DNA from: Gemmatimonadaceae bacterium
Lineage (GTDB): Bacteria; Gemmatimonadota; Gemmatimonadetes; Gemmatimonadales; Gemmatimonadaceae
Assembly: GCA_036003045.1 (NCBI GenBank)
Contig: DASYSS010000046.1
Coordinates: forward strand, 1-64,000
Direction of reading: 5' to 3'
DNA length: 64,000 nucleotides
The translations under genes and the position numbers were made by a program. A model generated the notes under the pieces. The model was given only the letters and a program-made list of their open reading frames with translations. It did no database searches and was not told the origin of the DNA. Below are positions 33,613-43,440 of the stretch, piece by piece (position 1 is the stretch's first letter; every line of letters starts with the position of its first letter).

Positions 33613-34518
33613 ATTCCGGCATTCGTCAACCCGAAGTCCGGTAACGCCGCGGCGGTGAGGAGCGCACTCGCCGGCGACGGGCGTTTCGATCCGCGCGAGG
33701 CCGGTCCGGACGAGATCCCAGCGCTGATTCGCACCGAGGCGGCGGCGGGTCGCCAAAGAATCTTGGTTTGCGGCGGCGACGGAACGATTGCCTCCGCGGC
33801 CGGAGCGGCGATCGGGACGCCGCTCGAGATCGCGATTGTGCCGGCGGGCACTCTCAACCATTTCGCGCGCGACTATGACCTGCCGCTGGATCCGGCCGCG
33901 GCGCTCGAGCTGGCAGCGAGCGGCTCGTCGCAGCCGATCGACGTCGGCATGGTCAACGGCCGGGTCATGGTGAACACCGCCTCGGTCGGTGCGTACGTCG
34001 ACTTCGTCCGCCACCGCGAGTCCCGCGAACGATACCTTGGCTACTACCTCGCCAGTCTGGTCGCGGCAGTCAGAGTTTGGCTACGGCCGCGTTGGATCGA
34101 GGTCGCGCTTCGCACCGATGACGGGGAGCGCGAGGCCTTTCGCACGCCGCTGCTGTTCGTGGGCGTGGGAGAGCGAGAATTCGGTCGCGGCGGGCTCGGG
34201 AAGCGCCGTCCCGAGGGAGCGAGAGCGCTGCATGTCATCGTGATCAACGAGCGGCGCCGTCCGCGGATTGCCGCGCTGGCGTTCGGCGCCCTCCTGCGTG
34301 GACGAGAAGAATTTCTTCGACTCGACGGGATCGATTCGCACCTCGCGGCCGGGGCGGACATCGTGCTCCGGCACGCCCGGGCGACGATCGCCGTCGACGG
34401 CGAGTTGGTCGTGATGGAGAGCCCGCTTCGTTTCTCGCTCGAGAGGAACGCCGTGCGGCTCGTCCGGCCCGACCCGTCGGCTTCGCCGAGTGACGTTGCA
34501 CGAGCCGCGGAGAAGTGA
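33613..34518 (+). CDS. Diacylglycerol kinase catalytic-domain lipid kinase family protein; non-standard start
   Basis: The frame encodes a DAGK/sphingosine-kinase-like (YegS-type) protein. The N-terminal substrate/ATP segment IPAFVNPKSGNAAAV, the nucleotide motif VCGGDGTIASAAG, IVPAGTLNHFARDY and a C-terminal beta domain ending LVVMESPLRFSL are all present. The first ATG/GTG/TTG in frame is GTG 33655, which lies after the NPKSG motif. The frame is open back to 33526 without a standard start. The coordinate given is an ATT just before PAFVNPKSG and is tentative. The true start may be a rare codon or the gene may carry a frameshift joining it to epsI (stop at 33554). Confidence 0.75.
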   Translation: MPAFVNPKSGNAAAVRSALAGDGRFDPREAGPDEIPALIRTEAAAGRQRILVCGGDGTIASAAGAAIGTPLEIAIVPAGTLNHFARDYDLPLDPAAALELAASGSSQPIDVGMVNGRVMVNTASVGAYVDFVRHRESRERYLGYYLASLVAAVRVWLRPRWIEVALRTDDGEREAFRTPLLFVGVGEREFGRGGLGKRRPEGARALHVIVINERRRPRIAALAFGALLRGREEFLRLDGIDSHLAAGADIVLRHARATIAVDGELVVMESPLRFSLERNAVRLVRPDPSASPSDVARAAEK

Positions 34519-34529
34519 CACAGTAGAGA

Positions 34530-36932
34530 ATGCGGATTCGCGTCTCTGGATGGGCGGCAGTGGTCGTCGCCGCGTCGCTCGCCGCCGCCGGCTCAACCAG
34601 ACTCCCGGCGCAAAGCGTTCGCGGAATCGTCGTCGATCGCGCCGAAGTCCCGGTGCCGGGTGTCGTGGTCCAACTGGTCGACAGCGCGTCGCACATTGCC
34701 GGTCGCGCCCTGACCAACGCGCAGGGTGAATTTCGCGTCGTGGCGCGAACCGCGGGGACCTACCGGCTGCACACGCTGCGCATTGGCTTTCATCCGACGG
34801 ACTCGCCGCCGATCGTCTTGCAGACTGGGCCGGACGTGTCGCGGCGCATCGTCCTGACGGGATTGCCGGTCGGCCTCGACACCGTTCGCGTCGCGGGGCG
34901 CAACGCGTGCCGCGCGCTCGGCGACTCGGGTGCCGCTTACGCGGTGTGGGAGCAGGTTCACGGCGCCGTTACGGCGGCGTCGCTCACGGCGGCGGCGCAG
35001 AACCTGTACACGACGGTCATCTCGTTCGAGCGAACGCTCGAAGCAGACGCGCGGCGAGTACGCACCCAAAGCTCGACGGTGACCTCCGGCTACGCTCGCG
35101 AGCCGTGGACGTCGCACTCGCCCGAGGCGCTGCATCGGGACGGCTACGTCGTAACCGACCGCGACAACTCGATGACGTACTACGCGCCCGGGCTCGACGT
35201 CCTCCTGTCGCCGTCGTTCGTCGAAGACCACTGCTTCCACCTGACGAGCGACCGGGATCGGCTCGGCCTCGCGTTCGAACCGACGCCGGACAGGCGAAAC
35301 AAGCCGGAGGTTCGCGGCACGCTCTGGCTCGACGCGAAAAGCGCCGAGCTGCGCACAATGGAGTTCAGATATTCCAACATTCTTCCGGAGCAGGATGCGG
35401 TCGCGCGCGGAGAGGCCGGCTTCATCCGGATGGCGAACGGGACCTGGGTGATTTCGCGTTGGAACATCCGCATGCCGCTGCTCGAACACGTCGTGCGGTC
35501 GCAAAGCCGCGGCGGCGACCAAATCCAGGTGATCGCCGTGCGGGTCGCCGGAGGCGAGCTCGCGATGGCGCGGCAAGGCAAGGACACGCTGTGGACTCGC
35601 CCGCCGGTCGCCTTGTCCGGGATCGTGGTCGACTCGGGGTCGGGTGACAAGATCGCCGGCGCGCGACTGAGACTCATGGGGACCGCCGTCGTCGGCGCGA
35701 CCGATGGCCGCGGACGTTTCGCTCTGCCCGGTGTGTTGCTCGGGGAATACACGATGGAGGTGCGAACGCCGTCGCTCGATTCGGTGAACGCGGTGCAGCA
35801 GGTACCGATCACGTTCACGGACTCGTCCGCATCGATCGAGCTCCGTATCCCCAGCGGGCCGCAGCTGTTGTCGAACCTGTGCGGCAACAGGTCGCTCGAC
35901 ACGCCGGGGATCGTGCTCGGTACGGTCGCATTGATTGGCGACTCGGCGCCGCCGCGCAACGTGAAGGTCACCGCCGAATGGAGCCAGATGTCGATGCCGC
36001 TCGGCGGACAGCTGGCATCGGAGGTCAGCAGCAGAACGATGTGGCTGGACGCGCGGACCGATTCGCGCGGGGCGTTTCGCGTGTGCGGAGTTCCGGTCGA
36101 CAAACCGATTTCACTGACGGCCGGCGAGGGCGGAGTGCCGGTCGTCGTGCGTATTCCTGCGAAGGGACGCTTCGCTCGAGCCGAGCTCACGCTTGCGCGG
36201 AACGCGGTCACCGACTTCGCGACCTTGGCCGGAACCGTCGTCGACTCGGCTGGCCGGCCGATCGTGGCGGCCAACGTCGTCGTACCGGAATTGTCGAAGA
36301 GCACGTTGACCGACGCCGCCGGTGGATTCCGGATCGACGGGCTTCCGGCGGGATCTCAGCGCGTGTTCGTGCGCCGCATCGGTTATCGCGCGATCGATAC
36401 GAATCTCGCGTTCCCGATCGGACGCACGTTGCAACGCCGATTCGAGCTGACGCGCGCGGTGACGCTGGATTCGGTGATTGTCAACGAAGCGGCGGTCGAC
36501 AAAGGGATGGCGAGTTTCGAAGACAATCGCCGTCTCGGGCTCGGTCATTTTTTGACTCGCGCCGACCTCGCGAAGCTGGAGGGCGGACCGTCGACGTCGT
36601 CGGTTCTGCAGTCCTTCAACGGTCTCTCGATGGTGCGGGGACAGGGCGGACGCGCTTGGATCACCGGCGCGCATGGCTTGCGCCTCGTCAATCCGGATGC
36701 GCAGGACAAGACGCTTGGTGCGCATCAGAGCTGCTACGCGCAGGTGTATCTGGACCGGACGCCCATTTACCAAGGGCGCGACTCGGAGCCGCTCTTCGAC
36801 GTGAACTCGATTCCGCCGAGTCAGATCGAGGCGATCGAGTACTACGCGACGCCAGCGCAAACGCCGGCGGAGTACACGCGCCTCAACTCGACGTGCGGCG
36901 TTCTGGTGATTTGGACGCGGCGTAGTCCGTAG
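34530..36932 (+). CDS. Outer-membrane-type protein with carboxypeptidase-regulatory repeats and a TonB-plug-like C-terminus
   Basis: An 800-residue protein with a signal peptide (AAVVVAASLAAAGSTRLPAQ). At least three CarboxypepD_reg-like beta domains are visible (VRGIVVDRAEVPVPGVVVQL; LSGIVVDSGSGDKIAGARLR; LAGTVVDSAGRPIVAANVVV). The C-terminal 150 residues resemble the end of a plug domain (VYLDRTPIYQ, SQIEAIEYYATPAQTPAEY), with a final CGVLVIWTRR segment. No beta barrel follows. Gemmatimonadota encode many such barrel-less proteins, and their function is unknown. Confidence 0.75.
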   Translation: MRIRVSGWAAVVVAASLAAAGSTRLPAQSVRGIVVDRAEVPVPGVVVQLVDSASHIAGRALTNAQGEFRVVARTAGTYRLHTLRIGFHPTDSPPIVLQTGPDVSRRIVLTGLPVGLDTVRVAGRNACRALGDSGAAYAVWEQVHGAVTAASLTAAAQNLYTTVISFERTLEADARRVRTQSSTVTSGYAREPWTSHSPEALHRDGYVVTDRDNSMTYYAPGLDVLLSPSFVEDHCFHLTSDRDRLGLAFEPTPDRRNKPEVRGTLWLDAKSAELRTMEFRYSNILPEQDAVARGEAGFIRMANGTWVISRWNIRMPLLEHVVRSQSRGGDQIQVIAVRVAGGELAMARQGKDTLWTRPPVALSGIVVDSGSGDKIAGARLRLMGTAVVGATDGRGRFALPGVLLGEYTMEVRTPSLDSVNAVQQVPITFTDSSASIELRIPSGPQLLSNLCGNRSLDTPGIVLGTVALIGDSAPPRNVKVTAEWSQMSMPLGGQLASEVSSRTMWLDARTDSRGAFRVCGVPVDKPISLTAGEGGVPVVVRIPAKGRFARAELTLARNAVTDFATLAGTVVDSAGRPIVAANVVVPELSKSTLTDAAGGFRIDGLPAGSQRVFVRRIGYRAIDTNLAFPIGRTLQRRFELTRAVTLDSVIVNEAAVDKGMASFEDNRRLGLGHFLTRADLAKLEGGPSTSSVLQSFNGLSMVRGQGGRAWITGAHGLRLVNPDAQDKTLGAHQSCYAQVYLDRTPIYQGRDSEPLFDVNSIPPSQIEAIEYYATPAQTPAEYTRLNSTCGVLVIWTRRSP

Positions 36933-36938
36933 ACAGGG

Positions 36939-37637
36939 CTACGATTTCTTCTGGTAGGTCTTCCTGTCCGCGCGGCAGCCTTCGAAGGCGTGTCCGCTCA
37001 GCGCTTTGTCGAGGCGCCGCAACGCTTTCGCGTCGCGCATCGGGTCGATCGCGCGCTGCTCGGCGGCGTCAATGAGCGTCTCGCCGGAATCGGGGAACGC
37101 TTTCCGGAGCCGCGCCGTCTCGCACTCGACGTCGACGTGAGCGGAAAGCGGATCGGCCGCGGTCAGCTGGCGGCGCAATAGCTCGTACAGCTGTCGATTG
37201 GCGCTGCGCACGCCGATCGCGCGGTCGGCGGCGATGGCGAGTGAACGACTGCGCGTGAGGTTGACCGTGCCTTTCACGCCGATCGAGTCATCGTCGAGCA
37301 GGACGATCGGATTCTGGTAACCCGCGTCGGCCACGATCGCGTAGGGCAGGCGCTTGCCTCGGGGCCACACGACGGTGAGCGTGCGAATGTCGTCGCTCGA
37401 CGTGGCGCCCGGCCGGATCTCCTGCGCGCCGATCTGCCCGCGAATTCCCGGCCCGGCGACGACCGTGAGGGTGTCGAACCGGACCACCTCGCCGTCCGCG
37501 GTCGAGCGAACGATTCGCCCGTCGCGCACGCGTGCCGACAAACGTGTATCAGTTTGTTGCGACGACAGCGTGACCGGAATCACCAGGGCGAGCATCGCTT
37601 GCCAGAGCAGGCAAGAGACTTTTCTAAAGGCCGCCAT
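36939..37637 (-). CDS. Secreted protein of unknown function
   Basis: A 232-residue protein with a signal peptide (SCLLWQAMLALVIPVTLSSQ). The first half is beta-rich (GRIVRSTADGEVVRFDTLTVV, then YAIVADAGYQNPIVLLDDDS) and the C-terminal third is helical, ending in a basic tail after one Cys-containing segment. No family was recognised. It is convergent with the preceding gene with only 6 nt between the stop codons. Confidence 0.55.
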   Translation of the reverse strand: MAAFRKVSCLLWQAMLALVIPVTLSSQQTDTRLSARVRDGRIVRSTADGEVVRFDTLTVVAGPGIRGQIGAQEIRPGATSSDDIRTLTVVWPRGKRLPYAIVADAGYQNPIVLLDDDSIGVKGTVNLTRSRSLAIAADRAIGVRSANRQLYELLRRQLTAADPLSAHVDVECETARLRKAFPDSGETLIDAAEQRAIDPMRDAKALRRLDKALSGHAFEGCRADRKTYQKKS

Positions 37638-37673
37638 ACAGCAAGGACGAGCCGCCGCGGGCGGCAGTCACTG

Positions 37674-38597
37674 CTATGGCTTGCGCAGCTGTGCCACTTT
37701 GCGGAGCGAATCCGCCCGAATCGAGTCCGCGAGCACGGAGTCGCGTCTCGCTTTGATGATCGCCGCGGATCGAGCGAGTCCGGCGCGGATTTCGGCGTCG
37801 ATCACCGAATCGCGCATGCGTTGCTCGCGCGACTTGCCGCGAGAAAAGAGGGGAAGGCTGATGCTCCCCAACGATCCTCCGCCTCCGCCGACGGCACCGA
37901 CGCCGTCCTTGCCCTCGCCCTGCATCACGTGGATGTCGGCCGAATTCCCCGCTGTGCCGACTCGCTGCGCGAGCTTGACGCCGTCCTTTTTGCTTTCCGC
38001 GATCGATTTCTTCATGTCGTCGCTCATCGTGCTCCAGCGCTGAGCCTCGTGAGCGGCGGCGGCCCACGCGGCGAGCGACGAGTCGCGCGACGTCATGGTC
38101 GACGCCCCTCGCGCGGCTCGCGATTTCTCAGTGAGGCCGGCGGGGGCCGCGGGCGCGCCGAGGCCTGACCCGCCGGCACTGGGGCGAAACTCGACGCGAT
38201 CACTCGGAGGCGTGACGTTTGTCGGCGGCGCGGTGGGCAGCGTCGGCACACTGGCGGTGTCGGTTCGCGGCGGGGCCGTCGGAACGGCGGGCAGGACCGG
38301 CGCGGCCGTCGGTGGAACGGGTGTCGGTCGAGGAGCCGTTCGAGGCTGGACGGGCGTCTCTTTCGGCCGCGGCGCGGGGGGCAAGGGCGCGGGCGGTGGG
38401 AAAAAGGTCACCCGCGTCTGCGTGCGGCCGTCGTCGAGCCCCGAACGGAACCGGGCTCTGTCCGACACCGAGGTCATGGAGACCAGCGCGGCGAGAAACA
38501 GCACGGCCGTGGCAATGCCGGACGCTCCGATCTCGGTCCATCGCGGGGAACGTCGCGGAAAGTCGAACGGGTACGTGCGACGCTCGGCGGTATGCAC
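37674..38597 (-). CDS. Single-span protein with long proline-rich region (TonB-like architecture)
   Basis: A 307-residue protein, GTG start placed just past the tRNA-Ser gene. It has a short basic N-terminus, one membrane span (GASGIATAVLFLAALVSM), then about 100 residues very rich in Pro, Thr and Ala (PPPAPLPPAPRPKE and similar). The C-terminus is helical and charged, with a glycine-rich stretch (AVGGGGGSLGSISLPL). No TonB C-terminal domain is seen. The layout matches the protein at 23086-24015, though the sequences are not clearly homologous. Confidence 0.5.
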   Translation of the reverse strand: MHTAERRTYPFDFPRRSPRWTEIGASGIATAVLFLAALVSMTSVSDRARFRSGLDDGRTQTRVTFFPPPAPLPPAPRPKETPVQPRTAPRPTPVPPTAAPVLPAVPTAPPRTDTASVPTLPTAPPTNVTPPSDRVEFRPSAGGSGLGAPAAPAGLTEKSRAARGASTMTSRDSSLAAWAAAAHEAQRWSTMSDDMKKSIAESKKDGVKLAQRVGTAGNSADIHVMQGEGKDGVGAVGGGGGSLGSISLPLFSRGKSREQRMRDSVIDAEIRAGLARSAAIIKARRDSVLADSIRADSLRKVAQLRKP

Positions 38598-38603
38598 CGG
38601 GAA

Positions 38604-38686
<83 letters not shown>

Positions 38687-38822
38687 CGGTATCAAAGATC
38701 GTCGGAGCGGGACGAGCGCGAAAGCGGTGGACAGGCGACCGTCGGACATCGATCCCGTACACCGCGTCACGGCGAACAGGTCCCGCCCCGCACATAGATT
38801 GTCAGCAAGCCGAGGAGCCAGG

Positions 38823-39872
38823 ATGACGCACAGAGCGATTCAAATCGTCGTCGGAGTCGCGATTGCCGCATCGACCGCGCGAAGCCAGGAGCGGCCGCGC
38901 GGCACGGTCATCGTCAGCAACATGAACGACAACACGACGATGCTCGTGGACGCGGAGAGCGGCCGCAGGCTCGCCACGCTCGCGACCGGCGAGGGGCCGC
39001 ACGAGGTCGCCGTGTCGCACGATGGGCGACGGGCCGTGGTGAGCAACTACGGCGTGCGAGGGAAGCCCGGAAACTCGCTCACCCTCGTCGACGTCGAGAG
39101 GCTCGACACGATTCGCACGATCGATCTTCGCGATCACCAGCGCCCGCACGGGATGGTCTTTCTCCCCGGCGACACGCTGCTCGCGGTTACGTCGGAGGTG
39201 AGCCGGGCCGTTCTGCTCGTCGATCTCAGGCGCGGAACAGTCGTCACGACGCGGCCGAGCTCCGGCCGCGGCACACATATGCTGGGACTGAGCGAACGTG
39301 GCGACCGCCTCGTGATGGGCAACATCAGCGACGGCACGATCACGGTGCTCGATCCGCTCGCGACGGACAGCGGCCGCGTGATTCGCGTTGCTGCGCAGCC
39401 CGAGGGGGTCGCGATTTCGCCGGATGGATCGTTTGCGTGGGCGGGGAGCAATCGCGACAGCGTGGTGCTCGTCGTGGATCTGCGCAGCGCGACGGTGGTC
39501 GACACGCTGCGCGGGTTCGGGCTGCCGTACCGTATGGCCATCTCGCCCGACGGACTGACGGCGGTGGTCACCGATCCAATCAAAGCGCGCGTGCGCGTGT
39601 TCGACGCCGCGACGCGGCGGCAGCGGTTCGACATTGCCGTCGCCGCGGACAGTCTCGTCGCGACGACCGAGGTGGCAGGATCGCCCGCGCCGGAGGGTGT
39701 CACCATTTCGAGGGACAGCCGGTGGGCGTTCGTCACCCTTCAGGGGCGCAACCGGGTCGCCACGATCGACCTCGAGCATGGCGCGATCATTGCGCTCGCG
39801 GCGACCGGCAATTGGTCCGACGGCGTCGCCTTTTCGCCGGTCGTCCATCCCTCGCGCGGTTCCGGCAAGTAA
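38823..39872 (+). CDS. Secreted YVTN-family beta-propeller protein
   Basis: A 349-residue protein with a signal peptide (QIVVGVAIAASTARSQ). The mature chain is a repeat-built beta propeller: each blade carries a variant of GxxPxxVAVSxDGxxAxVSN (for example GEGPHEVAVSHDGRRAVVSN). Later blades are ISPDGSFAWAGSN, ISPDGLTAVVTD and ISRDSRWAFVTL. GAGGA precedes the ATG by 6 nt. The ligand is unknown. A menC-like gene starts 28 nt downstream and may be co-transcribed. Confidence 0.88.
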   Translation: MTHRAIQIVVGVAIAASTARSQERPRGTVIVSNMNDNTTMLVDAESGRRLATLATGEGPHEVAVSHDGRRAVVSNYGVRGKPGNSLTLVDVERLDTIRTIDLRDHQRPHGMVFLPGDTLLAVTSEVSRAVLLVDLRRGTVVTTRPSSGRGTHMLGLSERGDRLVMGNISDGTITVLDPLATDSGRVIRVAAQPEGVAISPDGSFAWAGSNRDSVVLVVDLRSATVVDTLRGFGLPYRMAISPDGLTAVVTDPIKARVRVFDAATRRQRFDIAVAADSLVATTEVAGSPAPEGVTISRDSRWAFVTLQGRNRVATIDLEHGAIIALAATGNWSDGVAFSPVVHPSRGSGK

Positions 39873-39900
39873 CCCTCCCCGGCTTGTCGACTTTCAACCG

Positions 39901-41037
39901 ATGATTTGTCTCGAGCGAATCACCATGCGCGAGATCCATCTCGCGCTCAAGGAACCATTTCGCATCTCGTCGGGCGTCGAGTCGACGCGGCGCATCCTTC
40001 TGCTCGAGCTGGTCGACGAGAGCGGCGCCCGCGTCTGGTCCGAGTGCGTCGCCTCGGCGCTGCCGAACTACACCTCGGAGACGATCGACACCGCGTGGCT
40101 CGCGATCAGCAAATGGCTGGCGCCTCGCGTGCTCGGCCGCCCGCTCGTCGACGCGTCGCACGCACAGTTCGAGCTCGCGGCGAACGTGCGCGGGCACAAC
40201 ATGGCGAAGGCCGCGATCGAGATGGGATGCTGGGGTCTCGAGGCGGTGATGCGAAAGCTGCCGCTGGCGACCTTGCTCGGCGGAACGCGTACGGAAGTGC
40301 CGACCGGCATCTCGCTCGGGCTTCAGGAATCGCCCGCCGCGTTGGTCGAGCGCGCGCAGGCCGCCGTCGGCGCCGGATACCAAAAGGTCAAGCTCAAGAT
40401 CGAGCCGGGGCGGGACATCGAGTTCGTCCGCGCGGTGCGCAAGGCCGTCGGTCCCGACATCGAGCTGATGGCCGACGCCAACGCCGCGTACACGATCGAC
40501 GACGGCACGCACCTCACGCGGCTCGACGAGTACGGTCTCATCATGCTCGAGCAGCCGCTCGGCGCGGACGATCTGCTGGATCTCGCCGCGCTCCAGCGGC
40601 GAATGCACACGCCGATCTGTCTCGACGAATCGATCACCGACGTGAAGCGCGCGCGCGACATGATCGCGCTTCGCAGCGGCCGGATCGTCAACATCAAACC
40701 GGGGCGCGTCGGAGGACTCGCGGCGTCGAAGGCCATTCACGACGTCTGCGCCGAAGCGGGAATTCCGGTGTGGTGCGGCGGCATGTTGGAGAGCGGCGTG
40801 GGGCGAGCGTACAACGTCGCGCTCGCGTCGCTCCCCAACTTCTCGCTTCCCGGCGATCTGAGTCCCAGCTCGCGCTACTGGGCGACGGACATCGTGTCGC
40901 CCGAGTGGACGATGGACGCGAACGGCATGGTCCGCGTGCCGCTGGAAACGCCGGGGCTTGGCGTCGCCGTGGACGCCAACCGCATCGGCCTGATCACGAC
41001 GCGCCGGGAAGTCTTGCGACCTCCGCGGCGCGACTAG
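39901..41037 (+). CDS. menC: Enolase-superfamily enzyme, probable o-succinylbenzoate synthase (MenC) / N-acylamino acid racemase
   Basis: A 378-residue protein of the muconate-lactonising subgroup. The start MICLERITMREIHLALKEPF matches the MenC2/NSAR family N-terminus. Catalytic Lys residues lie in KVKLKIEPG, metal ligands in MADANAAY, MLEQPL and CLDESI, and the second base in NIKPGRVGG. These enzymes dehydrate SHCHC in menaquinone synthesis and may also racemise N-succinyl amino acids. The two activities cannot be separated by sequence. No other men genes are in the window. The stop overlaps the convergent DUF2723 stop (CTAG). Confidence 0.87.
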   Translation: MICLERITMREIHLALKEPFRISSGVESTRRILLLELVDESGARVWSECVASALPNYTSETIDTAWLAISKWLAPRVLGRPLVDASHAQFELAANVRGHNMAKAAIEMGCWGLEAVMRKLPLATLLGGTRTEVPTGISLGLQESPAALVERAQAAVGAGYQKVKLKIEPGRDIEFVRAVRKAVGPDIELMADANAAYTIDDGTHLTRLDEYGLIMLEQPLGADDLLDLAALQRRMHTPICLDESITDVKRARDMIALRSGRIVNIKPGRVGGLAASKAIHDVCAEAGIPVWCGGMLESGVGRAYNVALASLPNFSLPGDLSPSSRYWATDIVSPEWTMDANGMVRVPLETPGLGVAVDANRIGLITTRREVLRPPRRD

Positions 41038-43412
41038 GGCTTTTTCGCCGGGGCCTTTGCCGCCGGCGGCTTCGTCGCCGCGGGCTTGGTGGTCCCCGGC
41101 CTCGGCTTCGCCGCCGAGTCTTGTGACGGAGCCGTGGGGATGGCGCCAGGGAGCGGCGTCGCCGCGCCGGTGTCGGTCGGCTGGTTGAACTCTGCCTCCG
41201 CGCCGCGCAGCAAGTCCTCGAGGCGAACCGCCTGCGCGACTTCGCGCGACGTGTTGAAGACGCCCTTCGCCTGCGCGGTTCTGCCTTGCATCTTGAGCGC
41301 TTCGGCTAGCTCGATGCCCGTCGCGACGTAGAGATACGGAATGCCGACGGAAGGACGGTCGATCCAGTCGCCGGTGTTCAGCACCGAGCGCGGTCCGACG
41401 AACGTCTGCGTCCAGAGCGCATAGCTGGTAGCCACGTCGAGCCAGCCGTCTCCCTGCAAGTAGACCGAATCCTTCGGCGTGGCGCTCGGCGGCATGAAGA
41501 GCTTGGCCGCGAGCCCCTGAGTGAGCACGTTGTCGCCCAGGCCAAGCTGTTTGGCGTAGCTCCCCGACGTCCGTGCGAAATAGATCGGGCGGTTGGGCCA
41601 CGAGTCTTGGATCATGCGGAGCACGAAGAGATCCGCGCGCTGCAGGACGCCGTGGTCGAGATTCCGCGGGTCGATCGTCGCCTTGAGCGGACCCGCGGTG
41701 AAGTTCATCGGCGCGTTGAGCGGGTAGTACGCCGGCACGGAGTCGGCGTCCAGCATCGTCATGTTGAGTGGCGAGCGCGTCGGCTTGGGCCACTGCCGGT
41801 CTTTGTAGATCGCCGGACCCTTCGCGGCGTCGTACTCGAAGATCGGACGGCGAATGATCTGGCGGACGTACCAGTCGGTGTTGAGCAACGAGGTGTTGGC
41901 GACGATGACGTCTCGCCGAATGCCTTCGACTTCCTGCGCGTACCACAGAGGGAAGGTGTCGTTGTCGCCGACGGTGACGAGCACGCCGTACGGCTCGACC
42001 GAATTGAGCATGTCTGCGGCGAAGTCGCGCGTGTCGCGATGTCCGGCGCGCGACGCCCAGTGCCAGTTCCCGAAAAGCGGGATCAGCGCCAGCGCGAGCA
42101 CCGGCGAGCTGAGTTGCCAACTCTTTTGCGTGGGCATCACGATGGCTTCGCGTCCCACCTTGACCGTCTCGGTGCCGAGCAGCGAGGCGATCGATTCCCA
42201 GACGTACAGCAGACCGAGCGCGGCCCACACGCCCCACGCCGAGAAGCTCCAGAGGAAGAAGTAGTCTCGGTCGCGCACCTCGTGCGGCGCCGGCGACGAC
42301 GGATCCTGCGACGCGCCCAGCTTGAAGTTCAAATAGAATATCAACAACAGCGTCATCGTGAACATCAGCGAGCCGAAATACCAGAAGCTCCGCTGGTCAC
42401 GTTTGAAGTGCACCCATCCGCCGAAGACTCCGAGGACGAGCGCGCCGGCGGCGAGCAGCGCCTGCGAGAACGGGTGGTCGCCGTGCGCGTCGCGGATCCA
42501 CTGCCACTTGAAGTAGAGCCACCACATCGCGACCTGTTCGCCGAATGACGCCTGGCGGTCGCTCAAGTCCGGCTTACCGTACTGGCCGCGGTTGAAGTTG
42601 TACTCGAACGCGTCGAGCGTCCCCTTGGAGAACGTGCACGATGCCGCGAGGTGCGTGCGGCACGCGGTCGGTTCTCCTTCGTTGATCGCCGGGAAGTACG
42701 CCGCGCGAATCGGCTGCGTCGCAAATGGAGTGAGTCCAAGGACGACCGCGCCGAAGCAGGCGAGGAGCAATCTCCATCGGGTGATCGTCGTCGGTCGGCG
42801 GATGAGCACGGCGATGCCGACCGCCGGCGCCGCGAGCATGCCGGCCATGTGGTTCGCGTAGCCGAGACCGCAGATATACGCGACGAGCACGAGAATCCTG
42901 TCGGCCTTGGGACCGTCGGGGTCATCGGACCAGCGAATCATCAACCACGAAATCACCGCGATGCCGACGAGCGACACGGTGTAGACCTTCTCGTTGACGA
43001 CCGACTGATTCCAGACCGTGAACGCCGTCGCGCCGAGCAGCGCGCCGAGCACGCCACCGACGATTCGCTGCCAGCGCGCCGGGAACCACCCCACCAGAAT
43101 CCGCTCGGTGACGAGGAACCACATGCCGGCCGACGCCGCGCTACAGATCGCCGCAAGAATGTTGATCCGAACCGCGACCGTGGATGCGATCGGCAGGATC
43201 GAGAAGGTCCGGCCCAAGATCACGAACAGCGGATTTCCCGGAGGGTGGGGAAGCCCGAACGTGTACGCCGCCGCGATGTATTCGCTCGTATCCCACATCG
43301 CCGTAGAGGGCGACAGCGTGATGAGATACAGAAGCAGCGCGCCCAACGAGACGCCGAGGGCGGCCCCGTAGGACGGGCGGTAGTCGAGGTCGGACGTGGA
43401 AGGAGCGGACAT
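41034..43412 (-). CDS. DUF2723 membrane glycosyltransferase-like protein (TMEM260-related)
   Basis: A 792-residue polytopic protein with about ten or more spans in the N-terminal two-thirds. The family signature AMWDTSEYIAAAYTFGLPHPPGNPLF near residue 40 carries the catalytic-type Asp/Glu. The soluble C-terminal region ends in a Lys/Ala/Pro-rich tail (KPAATKPPAAKAPAKKP). DUF2723 proteins are GT-C glycosyltransferases related to human TMEM260, a protein O-mannosyltransferase. A role in glycosylating exported proteins is inferred. A tandem repeat sits 28 nt upstream of the ATG. Confidence 0.85.
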   Translation of the reverse strand: MSAPSTSDLDYRPSYGAALGVSLGALLLYLITLSPSTAMWDTSEYIAAAYTFGLPHPPGNPLFVILGRTFSILPIASTVAVRINILAAICSAASAGMWFLVTERILVGWFPARWQRIVGGVLGALLGATAFTVWNQSVVNEKVYTVSLVGIAVISWLMIRWSDDPDGPKADRILVLVAYICGLGYANHMAGMLAAPAVGIAVLIRRPTTITRWRLLLACFGAVVLGLTPFATQPIRAAYFPAINEGEPTACRTHLAASCTFSKGTLDAFEYNFNRGQYGKPDLSDRQASFGEQVAMWWLYFKWQWIRDAHGDHPFSQALLAAGALVLGVFGGWVHFKRDQRSFWYFGSLMFTMTLLLIFYLNFKLGASQDPSSPAPHEVRDRDYFFLWSFSAWGVWAALGLLYVWESIASLLGTETVKVGREAIVMPTQKSWQLSSPVLALALIPLFGNWHWASRAGHRDTRDFAADMLNSVEPYGVLVTVGDNDTFPLWYAQEVEGIRRDVIVANTSLLNTDWYVRQIIRRPIFEYDAAKGPAIYKDRQWPKPTRSPLNMTMLDADSVPAYYPLNAPMNFTAGPLKATIDPRNLDHGVLQRADLFVLRMIQDSWPNRPIYFARTSGSYAKQLGLGDNVLTQGLAAKLFMPPSATPKDSVYLQGDGWLDVATSYALWTQTFVGPRSVLNTGDWIDRPSVGIPYLYVATGIELAEALKMQGRTAQAKGVFNTSREVAQAVRLEDLLRGAEAEFNQPTDTGAATPLPGAIPTAPSQDSAAKPRPGTTKPAATKPPAAKAPAKKP

Positions 43413-43440
43413 TTAGAAAGACGAAAGGCGAAGAGGCCGA

